This document shows, one piece after another, positions 1 through 10,900 of a stretch of DNA of 64,000 nt (positions within the stretch are counted from its first letter, which is position 1; every line of letters starts with the position of its first letter). The DNA is from Edaphochlamys debaryana (taxonomy: Eukaryota; Chlorophyta; Chlorophyceae; Chlamydomonadales), in the NCBI GenBank assembly GCA_016858145.1, contig JAEHOE010000085.1, positions 186,001 through 250,000 on the forward strand, read 5' to 3'. A program made the translations under genes and the position numbers. Below the pieces are notes generated by a model, which made no database searches, was not told the DNA's origin, and saw nothing but the letters and a program-made list of their open reading frames with translations.

Positions 1-138
1 CTTGCGGGGGCGGCACGCGCAGCCGAGGTTGGCTGCAATTGGACTTCATGTTTTGGCGACCTTCTTTCTTGCGGGCCTTCGTTCTTGCTTCCAGGCTCCC
101 GCCAGCTGTGCAATCAGGCCCTGCCCCCACCCACCCAG

Positions 139-426
139 TTGAGTGTGCTGGCCGTGACGGCCGACACGTCCCGCTCGTGGAGGAGGGCCAGGCTCAGCGA
201 GGGGGCTGCGGCGCAGGCGGCATCCGTGGCGCACCAGTCGGCGAAGCGGGACGAGGGGAAGGCCACTGCGGCGCTCCCGTTGGTCTGGGAGCTGGGGACG
301 GAGGCCAGCAGGGAGCGCCGGAGGGCGGCCGACCCGGGGTCGCTGAGCGGCTCCTCGCGGGCGGCCTCGCGTCCTGTCCCATCCACTTCACATGCTGCTA
401 GGTCTGAGGGGCAGTCGCCGGTGTGA
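139..426. other. Possible coding exon at window edge, strand unresolved
   Basis: A roughly 290-base stretch with strongly GC-biased third positions lies behind a C-rich acceptor-like site ending at 138. Read on the plus strand it gives an open frame ending in TGA at 424-426, which would be the last exon of a gene entering from the left. Read on the minus strand it is also open, with a plausible acceptor near 405 and a donor near 138, and that peptide has a more ordinary composition. Third positions of the two frames pair with each other, so codon bias cannot decide. No TGTAA follows the plus-strand stop for more than 1 kb, which slightly favours minus. I do not recognise a family in either reading. 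Confidence 0.3.
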
Positions 427-1954
427 TTGCCGTGGGTCGTGGCCTGGCAACCTGCACGCAGTGGCGCCAGAGGGGGGACTTCGTGGGGGACCTCGGGGTG
501 GAGGGGCAGGATCCCAGGTCGAGGACATCAACAGGCGCGGTCATGTACCCAAAGCCCCTTTCCATATCTTCTGAGCCCTAAACACGAGTCCCTGTCGTGT
601 CTCGCTCTCTCGCAGTGCGAAACCCCGAAACTCACGAAATGTGCATGCCGCGGACAAGAACAGCACCAGCAAAGCAAAGCTCCAGCTCCGGGTTGCCATG
701 CCAGGTGAAGGTTTAGACCGCATCAGTCCGGCTCGCAGAAGCAGCGCGAGGTCGCGAAATGAGAAGGTCGTCGCGACACCGTCGCTTGGCTAGGAGTGCG
801 TAGCAGCATATGTCTACAGGCGCCGTGGCCAAAGTGATTCCTTTCAGTGGCAGGTAAGTTCTGAACCGGTAGGGTAGGGCTGAGCGTTGACCACAACCAG
901 GTGAGGGGCCCCGGCAGATAAACAATAGCGAAGATATTCCGAAGTAAGAACAGGCAAGGCAAAGAGCCAAGGCAATTTGCATGCCGGGACGCCTGCCGTG
1001 CTGACACGCCCAAACCCGCAACCCGCCAACGTACCCGCTCGCACTTCACATGGTCCGGGTACGGCCGTTTTTGCCCCACCCCTCTCCTGCCGCGCAGGTG
1101 GCCGCACCGGCTACACCACCATAGCCCGAGCCCTAGATTACCTGCTAGACACTGGCCGCGCTGGCCTTCACCGTCCGCCTGTTCACCCCGCTGGCATGCT
1201 CTCGAGTCTTCGGGCGCTTACCCTCTGCCCTTCCGTCTCTGGGACAGCACCTTCACTACCTACAGGTTCGGCTCCGTGGGACGTGGGTACGCTTAGGCCT
1301 CCGTGGGCGCGCTTCTCGCGAACGGGCTCGGGCGATGGCGGGCCAGGAGCGGAGGACGCACAGCAGCGGCGCACAGGTAAACGGCGAGGTAAGCGGGGCT
1401 TCTCGGGGCTTTCCTTCGGTGGAGCCGGCTCGCCAGCCCCTCTCGGTGCACCGACGCGCGGAGCAGCCCAGGTAACTCTAGGCGGGGCTTTCAGCCTGGA
1501 AGCCACTTTCGGCGACCAGGTACCCCGTTCACAGGCACAGGCATTCTGCGTCGGCCAACATCATGCGACGCCAACACCGCGGCACTACGCCCCGTTGTCT
1601 ATAATAAACCCGCCAACGTTGTCCAGCCGGCCGCCTTGGGAAGGGCCAGCTGAGTACGGCCGCCAGAACTACGGCCTTACAGCCCACGCAGCACTCACCA
1701 CCGCCACAATAAATGCGGCTAGACGCCGCCTGGCGGCCACTTCACCTCAGCATCTAGCGAGGCACGGCCCATCCCTCCTCTCTACCCTGCCCTCGGCCTA
1801 CCGCCTTCTCGAGACTCCCAAGCCCACCGACTCTCCCCAATTGCAGCCCACTCGCGCTCCCCTCAGCATCCCACACGCAATCTTGCGAACACGCCCCCTA
1901 TCACTCGGCACATGCGGGCGACCCCGCCCCTGCTTTCTGGAACCCTGCCCGCCC
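427..1954. other. Gap with no supported gene; includes 3' UTR of the P5A gene
   Basis: About 1.5 kb without a convincing exon. The right part is the likely 3' UTR of the minus-strand ATPase gene, with a TGTAA at 1682-1678 on that strand. A long plus-strand open frame at 977-2104 has no domain and runs antisense over the ATPase last exon, so I do not call it. Positions 1574-1602 match 62586-62614 at 28 of 29 bases (see findings). Confidence 0.5.
1678..1682 (-). terminator. TGTAA polyadenylation signal, P5A ATPase gene
   Basis: The plus strand reads TTACA, so the minus strand reads TGTAA, about 275 bases after the ATPase stop codon. TGTAA is the main polyadenylation signal in Chlamydomonas and relatives. 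Position and strand fit, but a five-base motif can occur by chance. Confidence 0.45.
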
Positions 1955-4900
1955 CTATGCCCCCTTCTTTGCGGCCGCGTCCTCCTTCCGCAGCCTCGCC
2001 ACGTCAGCGGCGTACACCATGTAGCCCTGGAGGGGTTGTGGGGGAGGGCGCGACACGTGGGGAAGCAGGTCTGGTGGAGGGAAGCCGTGCCAACGAGTAG
2101 CTAAGGAACCGCAACGTGACGGGTGGGGGACGGGTCTGGGTCAGCCGGCATGGGGACCTCCCAGAAACAGAGGGGGGCATCCCAGACAGCTCTGGTGTGC
2201 ATGCAGGCCGCCAGCCGCTGCCGTCACGGTCGCCCGCTGCTCACCTTCCCGGGACCTTCCCTCCCTCTCCCAACACACGGCTTTGGTCGCTGGGAGCGCT
2301 GGGCGTACCCGAGCTCCGTCCCACTCCTGCATCCCTCCGCCCCATGTCCTCCCAGCCCATTGACGCGCCCCTACCCCCCTCTTGGCCCCTGGGCCCACGC
2401 ACCTTGGGCGGCGGCACGGGCGCGGGGAAGCCCCACCTCAGCACCCGCTCCAGGTGCCACGTGGCCACGAAGGCCGTGAAGGAGAGTACCACCAGCTGCC
2501 ACTTGATGTGCTGGGGGAAGGAAGAAGGGGGTGGGGGGTGGGGGGTGGGGGTGTTTGTAGCTGAGCGGGAGAGCGTCGCCTGCGCCAGAACCGAAGCGTA
2601 GCTTGCTCGGGGGGTGGCGGGGTGGGAGCTGGAGAGGAGCGGGGTACTGGTACAGGGGAGGCAAGCGGAGTAGAGGAGGAGGTCAACAAAAGAGGGTCTG
2701 GCCCGCTGCTTCCTCCCCGCCCACGCTGCCACGCACCGGCGGGATGGGCACCATGCCGATGCCGTTGTTGATGTCGGGCACGATCTCCATGGCCACCACG
2801 AACAGGAAGGCGGCGGACACGCGCAGGCTGGGGGTGGACGGGTGGGGGGGGAGGGGGAGGGAGGGGCAGGCGGTGAGAAGTAAGCGGAGGGCGGGCTGGT
2901 GGTGAGAGGGTACGGTAGGTGCTGTGCCTGCCAATAATCGTGCGACGTCAGGCCAAGGAAGCCGAAGCCGCAGCGGCTGGGGGTCGTACCTAGACCTCGC
3001 CAAGCGGAGAATGGCGTTACCAGCCCCCGCTTCCGCCCCCACCTGTTGTACAGGTTCCTGTTCTCGACGATGGAGGTGTTGAAGGGGTGGCCCACGTAGT
3101 TGGCAGCGAACGTCATCATCTGAGGGCAGGGGGCGGGGGAGGGGGCAGGAGGGAGGGCAATGGGCGGAGCGGAGCGGTAGGCATGGTACCGGTACGGCAT
3201 CGAGCGCCGCATGGGTCTCGGAAACCCATGCAGCCGTTGCCTCAGGTTGCCTCCCCCCGCAACCACACACACACACACTCTCACACAGCCGCACCTGCAC
3301 CACGGCCTGGATGAGGTAGCACACGCTGTTGACTAGGTTGGGCTTGAACTCGGACTCGCTGCCCAGCCGGTCGCCCTCGGGCATCTCGGCCAGGGCCAGG
3401 CGGTAGAAGTAGATCTGGGAGGGAGGGGGCAGGAGCCGGGGCGGGAAGGGAGGAGCGCGTGGGTTATGCACACCGGCTTGCACATGCTAGCAACCCCTCC
3501 ACCCCTGGCGCCATGTCGGCCGCCCAGTCCCAGCGCTCAGCCACAGTAGCCTCGCCCCGCCCCCCCAGGCCCGTCATGAAGCCGTGTCCCACATCCCCCC
3601 CACCAGCACCCGCCTCTACTGTTCCCTCCCCCCCCGCCACCCACCAGGAGCGCCAGGTGCACCCCGAACTGCCCCAGCAGGGAGCCGAAGAAGTAGACGT
3701 TGAAGATGGTGGGGTGGGGGCGCACTGGGGACAGCGTGTCCAGGGGCTTGGCCTGGGGGGCGGGCGGGGGAAGGGGTGGGCCGGCGGGGGTTTGGGTGGG
3801 CCCACGCAGCGACCGATGGGCACGGCTCATGGACCGATGGCGTCCACCCGACACAGGTTCCAGCGAAACCCGCCGGGTGTGCAGTGCCCTGCCACCCCTT
3901 GCTCTGCAACCCTTCCCCGCTCCCCCCCCACCTGGGAGATGAAGAGGAACTGCGCCGCCGACAGCATGCCCGTGACCGTGGCCTGGGGGTGGGGAGGGTG
4001 GGGTGGGGTGAGGAAAGCAGTGAGGGCGGGGGTGTTACCGACAGGCGGACGCAAGCGGGGGACTGGACGTGTAGCCATGAGGCGCAGCCTGGCAGCCCAA
4101 CCGCAACCTGGCCCTCCCAGCCAGGGACCCCGGCCTAGTCCTGGCCCCCACCCTCGGCCCCCACCTGCGTGTCGCTGAGCTTGACCCCCTGTAGGTAGAG
4201 CACCGACAGCGAGTAGGCGGTGGAGAGGCAGGTGAGGCCCAGGATCTTGAACATCTGCACCGTGGTCACCAGCGTGCACCTGACAGGGGGGGAGGGGGGA
4301 GGGGGGAGGAGGAGGGCTGAGGCTGGGCGGCACAGGGGAGGCCGGGAGGGCGAATGTGTGTGGTCGAGGGGTGGGGCAGATCTTGCGGGTGGATAGCTGA
4401 ACGGGAAAGGCAGGACTCAGGGCAGGTGGCAGGCGGCTCGGGGCTCAGGTATTTCTTGTTCAGCAGCGCCCGCGTGGGGCTAGGAAAATAGGTAAGACGA
4501 GGTTTTTAGGCTCGTGAGCATCAGCGCCCGTCCGCCAGGCCGCAGCCCGATTTACATGTGCTGTGCGGTGGTGCGCGGGCGCTGCTACGCGGCGGCATGC
4601 AGAGACGGTGTGCAGTAGTGCTGGGGCCCCAAGGCGGCATTGGCTCAGATAAATGGAGTAAGTTGTAGGTTTATCGGTCAGCGAGTGATCCGATAAGAGG
4701 GGTATGTACTTGCTGCATCATCGCCATATACCAGCCGACCGTGGGCCCCGTGTCGTGAATGCCAATCTTATGCCGGCAGAGGGCACCGTGTCATGCGTGC
4801 TGGAGTGGTCTCTGCTACCCGCAAGTGAGCCCACCGGGAGATAAGGTAGGGGCGATGTGGATAATCCCAGGGGCAAGGCAACAGGGCATGGGAGGACAGA

Positions 4901-7900
4901 GGCGGCGGCTGCGTTGAAGCTTCTCTGGGCTCAGCTGTTGTTTCTTCAGCAGCACCTGCGACGGGCTACGAAAATAGGTAAGACGAGGTTTTTAGGCTCG
5001 TGAGCATCAGCGCCCATAAAGCCGACAGCCAGGCTTAACCCCATGCAACAACGTGAATAATACAGGGTGTGTTCACATGGTGCCGCCGTGCAGAGGGTAT
5101 GCTTTCACGCCGTGAATTGCGCTACACCGGAAGTGCTTGCGTGGGCGTGAGTGGGCCCAGCGGGACGGTTGCGTGCGTGTGGTGCGGCGTTGCGTGGGTA
5201 GGCGCAGGCGAGTGGAGTGGGGCGGAGCGAAACCGCGGCAGGGGCGATGCTAAATCGCGACTCGGGGCTCAGCAGTTTGTTTTTTCCGCAGAGGCCTGAC
5301 GGTCTCGGAAAATAGGTAAGACGAGATTTTGGGTCTCGAGGCATCAGCGCCCGGGGGTGGAATTGTCACCAACATTAAGCACGCCGTGGCTAGGGGCTCA
5401 GCCACGGCGCGGCTTGGAGAGTGGAGAGTAGAGAGTCTTAGCGTTAAGCATGCGAGGGTAGGCGCAGGGCTCAGCAGTTAATCTTTTCCGCAGAGGCCTG
5501 ACGGTCTCGGAAAATAGGTAAGACGAGATTTTGGGTCTCGAGGCATCAGCGCCCGTGCCAGCCTACGCTGTGTGTATGCGATGTGTGCAGCGCCCACCTC
5601 CCTCACCCACCTCCCCCCCGCTCGCACCTGCCCTGCTTGATGATGTCCGTGACCGGCATGACCGAGGTGGCCTTGGCGGTGAAGGGCGAGGCCATGGACG
5701 CATCGCCCGGCTTGAGCATGGGCAAGTCCCCGTCCATACCCGCCATGGAGGACTGGGGGAGGAGGTAGAGGGCACATGTAGGGAGCAGGATGGGTGAGGA
5801 CAGGTATGTACGTACCGTATATCGGGGTATGGAAACAAGGGAGCAGGGCACGCTCGTGACTCCCAGCCCACGTGGACTCCTTGCTTCCGCAATCGCCCGT
5901 ACAGCTGTCGGTGGCGCCCCCATGCCGCCAGCAGCCCGCCCCCCCCCGCCCCCACCTGCTCCATCTGGTCCATCATCTTGGCCATCTTCTCATAGTACGG
6001 CGTCACGGGGCGTCCCGCGGCCCGCATCTGGGCAAGCATCTCGGAGCCCTTGCCGGGCCTGGGGGCAGTGGGTGGGGCAGTGGGGATGGGCAGGAGTGAG
6101 AGGGATGCACGAGAGATTATGCGAGCCAGGGGGTATGTTGAGGGGCACCGCGCCGGGGCACCTGCTGGGAGCCCCCGCGTTCACCCAAGATCCGAAACTA
6201 CCACAGTGACTCATGCCCATGAGCCCCCGCCTGCCCCCTCACTTGGCCGGCTTGTTCTTGTCCTCCTTTTCCTTCTTCTTCTTCTTGCGGCCCCCGTCAG
6301 CGGCCGTCAGCAGGGCCACACCCACGTCGGCAGCCTGGAGGGCAGAGAACGGCAGTACAGGTTACTGGTCATGGCAGGTCGGCAATGTGCCCTCGACTCT
6401 ACTGCCTCGACCCGCTCTCATTTCCTGGTCCCAGTGCCCACCCCTTCGCCCCTGCCCGCGGCTCGCTAAGGTTACCTCGGCCCACTCTTCCCGCTCGCCC
6501 CGACCAGCATAGGCCCCGCTCCCGCGCCTCCCCCCCCCACACACACCCCATAACCCCTCCCCAGCCCCACCCACCTTGAGCCCCCCCACGTCGTTGGTCC
6601 CGTCCCCGCACATGAGCGTCACCGCCCCCTGCGCGCGCAGGGTCTTGACCACCAGCTCCTTCTGGTCGGGGGACACGCGGGCAAACACCTGGGGGGGAGG
6701 GGAGGGTGGCGGGTTCTTAAGGCGGAGGTGTTGGGGCTGAGCGGGGTCGCGTCGTTGCGAGGGGCAGGGTTCGCAGAGGATAGAGGAGCTGCTAGAGCTG
6801 CGTCGTGCCGCCCCCCGCGCCCCCCCTCGTAGTGATCGGTCAACTCCAGGCCCCCAGACTCTCCACGCCCCCCCGCCCCCACCTGGCACAGCGGGATGAG
6901 GTGGTGCGCGCAGCCCACGGCCGCTGCGTGCGCCAGGGCGTCACCCGACACAGCCAGGTCGTAGTCCACAGCCACCTGGGGGGAGGGGGGGAGGGGGGGA
7001 GGGCATAAGGAAGTGGAAAAGGGGGGAGGAGAGGCGGACAACATCACGCGTCCGACCGCGCCTCTCAAGCCCCTGCGCCCGCCTCGCCCTCAGCCAAGCC
7101 CAACGCTCTCTCCCAAAGCCAACCCGTCCCCAAGGCTTCCCTTCCCCCAAGGCCTCGCTCCCAAACCCCCTCCCGCCCAGGCGAACCTCACCCTCAGCAT
7201 GTCCCTCCAGTCCCTGCTGAAGGGGACGGCCACGGACTCATCCGGCGAGGTCCAGGAGAAGGCCGAGTCGGGCTCGGTACCGGGCTGCGGGGTGCAGGGT
7301 TATGTCAACACCGGCTTATGAGACAGATGTGGACAGCTTGATTGCGGGTGAAACGATGAGGCCGGCACTGTGTCCCGCCACCACCGAAACAACAGCGCAA
7401 CCCTACCCCCTCCGCTCCCTCCCCCCGCCCGTGCTCACCTCCTTGGCCCCCGCGCTGCCCCCTCCCGCGTGCCCCCGGTCCTCCGCCACGTGCCCCAGCA
7501 CCAGCACCGGCCGCGTCACGATGTGCACCCGCGCGGCCGCGTAGCAGGCGGTGAGGGGCGCGTCGCCCGTGATCATGAGCAGCTGGTGCGCCGAGGCGGC
7601 CAGGGCCTTGAGCGCGGGCTCCGACTCGGGCTTGAGCGGGCACTGGAACACGGCGAAGCCTGTCAGGAAGGGGGGGAGGGGTTGAGAGTAGGGAAGGAGG
7701 GTGAAGTGTTTGGGCAAAGAGGGGGCGCAGCGGTGCACGCAAAGCCCCCTGCAACTCATGCATAGCCCCCTGCATAGCCCCCATGCATAACTCCTCTGTG
7801 GTCGGAGCAGCGTACCCCTCGCCTCCTGCTCCCCCCTTACCCCCGCTCACCCACGAAGTTGAGCCCCGACTCCACGGACTCCCGAGTCAAGGAGCGCAGT

Positions 7901-10900
7901 GCGGAGGAGTCCATGTCCTGGGGGGAGGGAGGAGAGGCCGGTAGGGGGAGCGGATGTAGGCGCGCAAGGACCGCGGGAGAGCTCATAACCAACTGCCACT
8001 CCAGCGCCGACCGCAGCCCTCCCCGGCCCCAGCCCCAGTCGCCCCCCGGCCCCACCGGCTGCAGCGCCTTGTGCGCGAGGGCGATCACCCGAGCCCCCTG
8101 CGCCGCGTAGCGCTTGTACTGGGCGTCGTAGTCGGCGGGCACGGAGCCTGCGGGGGGGGGGGGAGGGGGTCAGAAGTTTGGTGGAGGACAGGGCGCACTG
8201 TGAGCACGTGCAGGCCACCCTCTCCGCCAGCGCGAGCGTGTGCCGTACGCCCTCAGCGCTCGTCGGAGGAGCATGGAGTTCAGCGACCCAATGCCCCCTT
8301 CACTGCTCCCTTACCCCCCACACACACACCCCCCCACACCCCCCCCCACACCCCCTCACCCAGCAGCCCCTTGAGCACCTCGGGCGCCCCCTTGGCCACC
8401 ACCACCAGCTGGGGGCCCAGGGAGGAGCCGGGGCCGGGGGGGGCGGAGCCGGGGGAGCCGTCGGCGCCGTAGGCGTAGGGCGAGGGGCCTGGGGGCGATC
8501 AAAGGGCGGCGGGATCTACTTGAAGCTGGCGTATTCGGAAGCGAGGGACGGGGAACAGCGCGTAGGGCGCGTCAAGCTCAACCTCCTGGCCCCTAGGAAG
8601 CCCAGCCCCGGGAACCCGCGCCGCAACCGCGAAACATACACCCGCCCCACCTGCCCCCTTCCAAAAGCGTGGACAGCGTGCAGGCCAGCCAGCTCAGCCC
8701 CCGCAGCCAGCCAGCCCCCCCTCCCAGGGCCCCGCTCCCCTCACCCGCGGCCCCCGGCGTGTCGTCCTCCAGCCGCACCACGCAGGCCATGCGCTTGAGC
8801 GCGGACGAGAAGTGGAAGCGCTGCAGCAGCGTGGCGCGCACGCGGCGGTCGGGGGACAGGGACACGTCCGAGCCGGCGCCGCCCGCGTTGGCGCCCAGGA
8901 AGGTCCAGCCCACGGTCTGGGTGTGGAGAGGGCGGAGAGGAGAGGGAAGGGCATGGTCAGCGGTTCGGGTCTGGTGCGAAGGGGTCCATGCTGCAGAGTG
9001 GAGGTAAGAGTCCCCAATGAGCTGGGCCCCATGCGCGCCCCGGGACCGAGCGAGGGACCGAGCGCCCAGCGGGCTGCCGGGACCCGCCATGGCCCCTGCA
9101 GCAGGGGTGGAAGCTGCAGCACAGCCTTCCACGACCCCGCCCCCGCACCTCGAGCGCCGCCTTCTCCAGCGGGTCTCCCACCACCTCGGCCTCCTTGTCC
9201 TTGTCCTTCTCCTTGTCCTTCTCCTTGTCCTTGCCGCCCTCCTTCTTCTCCTCCTTGCCCTCCGCCCTGCGCGCCGCCTCCACCACCACCAGCGAGTGGC
9301 AGGCGGCCAGCACCAGCGTGGCGCGGGGGCCGAAGCGCCTGCGGTGGGGGAGATATCGCGGGGAGTGACGTGTTTGAGCTCAACGTCGGGTGAGAGCGGC
9401 CGGGGAAGCGCCAGCCCCCAGGTCCGTGAACCGTGGGGGACGGGGCCCATGCGGGCGTAATGTAATGGTACTTGTTGAGGACCTCACGGCAACGAGAGGC
9501 AACGCCTTGTTGAGGAAGACAAGGGCAGGCTCAACCCCGAGGGGCTTAGCTCGAGCCAACGCAGCCCCCCTCCCAGCCCCTCCCCCCCCCTCCCAGGCCC
9601 CCTCCCACCTGGGGTCCTTGAACAGGGTGGGGTCCTCCAGCTCGTCAGCGTCCGGGCCGGGGAGCGCAGGGGGGGGCTCGCCCAGGTGCTCCGGCTCGTC
9701 CCTGGGTGCACGAATTGGGGGTAGGTGAACCGTGTCAAAAGAGACGGAATTTAGACGGGTAATCCCGGTGCTGCCCCAGCACTGTTGTCGCGGCCAACCC
9801 ACGTCTTACCCTGCCCGGTGCCCACCACGCGGGCAGTGCACCCCAGGCACGCACCTGAACGTGACCCTCCGCGTGCGCTCCCTGCCGCCCTTGCCCGCGG
9901 ACGGCTCGCCCTCTCCCGCGGGCGTGGAGGCGGGCGGGGGCGGGGGCCGCGGCTCGGGGTCCCCCACCAGGCCCTCCAGCAGCAGGTGGTCAGAGGTGAG
10001 GGTGCCGGTCTTGTCGAAGCAGCACACCTCCACCTGGGGGCGGGGGGCGGGGGGCGGGAGGGATGGTCAGCAGCGCCCAGGAAGGAGCAGGAGGGGTGAG
10101 AGAGCATGCTGGCCTGGGTGGCAGACGCATAGCAGAGCCACGCACCCACCCCACCCCAGACCCCACTCCCTCCAAACCCACCTTGCCCGCGAAGGGGATC
10201 CTGAAGGGCTCCGTGCAGAAGACCTTCTTCTTTGACAGCGCCAGCAGCGATGCGTTGACGGCCAGGGACAGCTCCATGGGCAGCTCGGGCGGGATCACAG
10301 AGGTGATGATCATGATGCAGTTGAGCGCCAGCTTGAAGCGGGAGCGGTCCGGGTCCTGTTGTGGAGGTGGGGAGGGAGGGAGGGAGGGAGGGAGGGGTCA
10401 GGGGAGGGGTAGGTAAGGGGCGGGCGCGACAACCCTTCACAGCCGTATCCCGGACCCGCCTGCCCCTCCGCCGAGGCCCCTTCGCAACCCCTGCCCCCCC
10501 CCAGGTCCCCACCGCCAGTCCGTTGACCAGCACGTAGTAGGCCGCCGACAGCGCGAAGAGCAGCAGGAAGGCGATGAAGATGCCCGCCTCCGCGTTGTTG
10601 GCGGACACGCGCTCCGTGGAGAACAGGATGGTGCGCATCAGCCGGCCCTGGGGGGGGGGGGGGAGAGTGGAGGGGTTCAAGAGATGACGCGGCGCGGAAG
10701 AGCCGGGGCTGACGCTGTGCACGGAGGCCCTCCCAGGCAAGGCACCCAAGGGCCCAGGCGTGGGTGTGTCTCCTCGCCCTCCCCTCTCCGCACCTGCGCC
10801 GTCTCGAAGCCGGTGCGCAGGACCACGGCCAGGCAGCCGCCGTCGGGGGTGCTGGGGGGGCGGGAGGGGGAGGGGGCAGGCAGGAGGGAGACGTGAGCCC

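Noticed and set aside
977..2104. 375-codon open frame on the plus strand
   Set aside because: No domain or start context. It overlaps the ATPase terminal exon antisense. Long antisense frames are expected at this GC content.
4531..4640. H/ACA snoRNA between copies 1 and the distinct C/D RNA, and another around 4750-4920
   Set aside because: ACA and ANANNA-like words occur (ACATGT, ATAAGA), but I could not draw two convincing hairpins with a pseudouridylation pocket.
4441..5554. The intron RNA copies as tRNA genes or tRNA-derived SINEs
   Set aside because: One hairpin resembles an anticodon arm, but the loop lacks U33, there is no 7-bp acceptor stem and no TTC T-loop. The kink-turn ends fit box C/D RNA far better.
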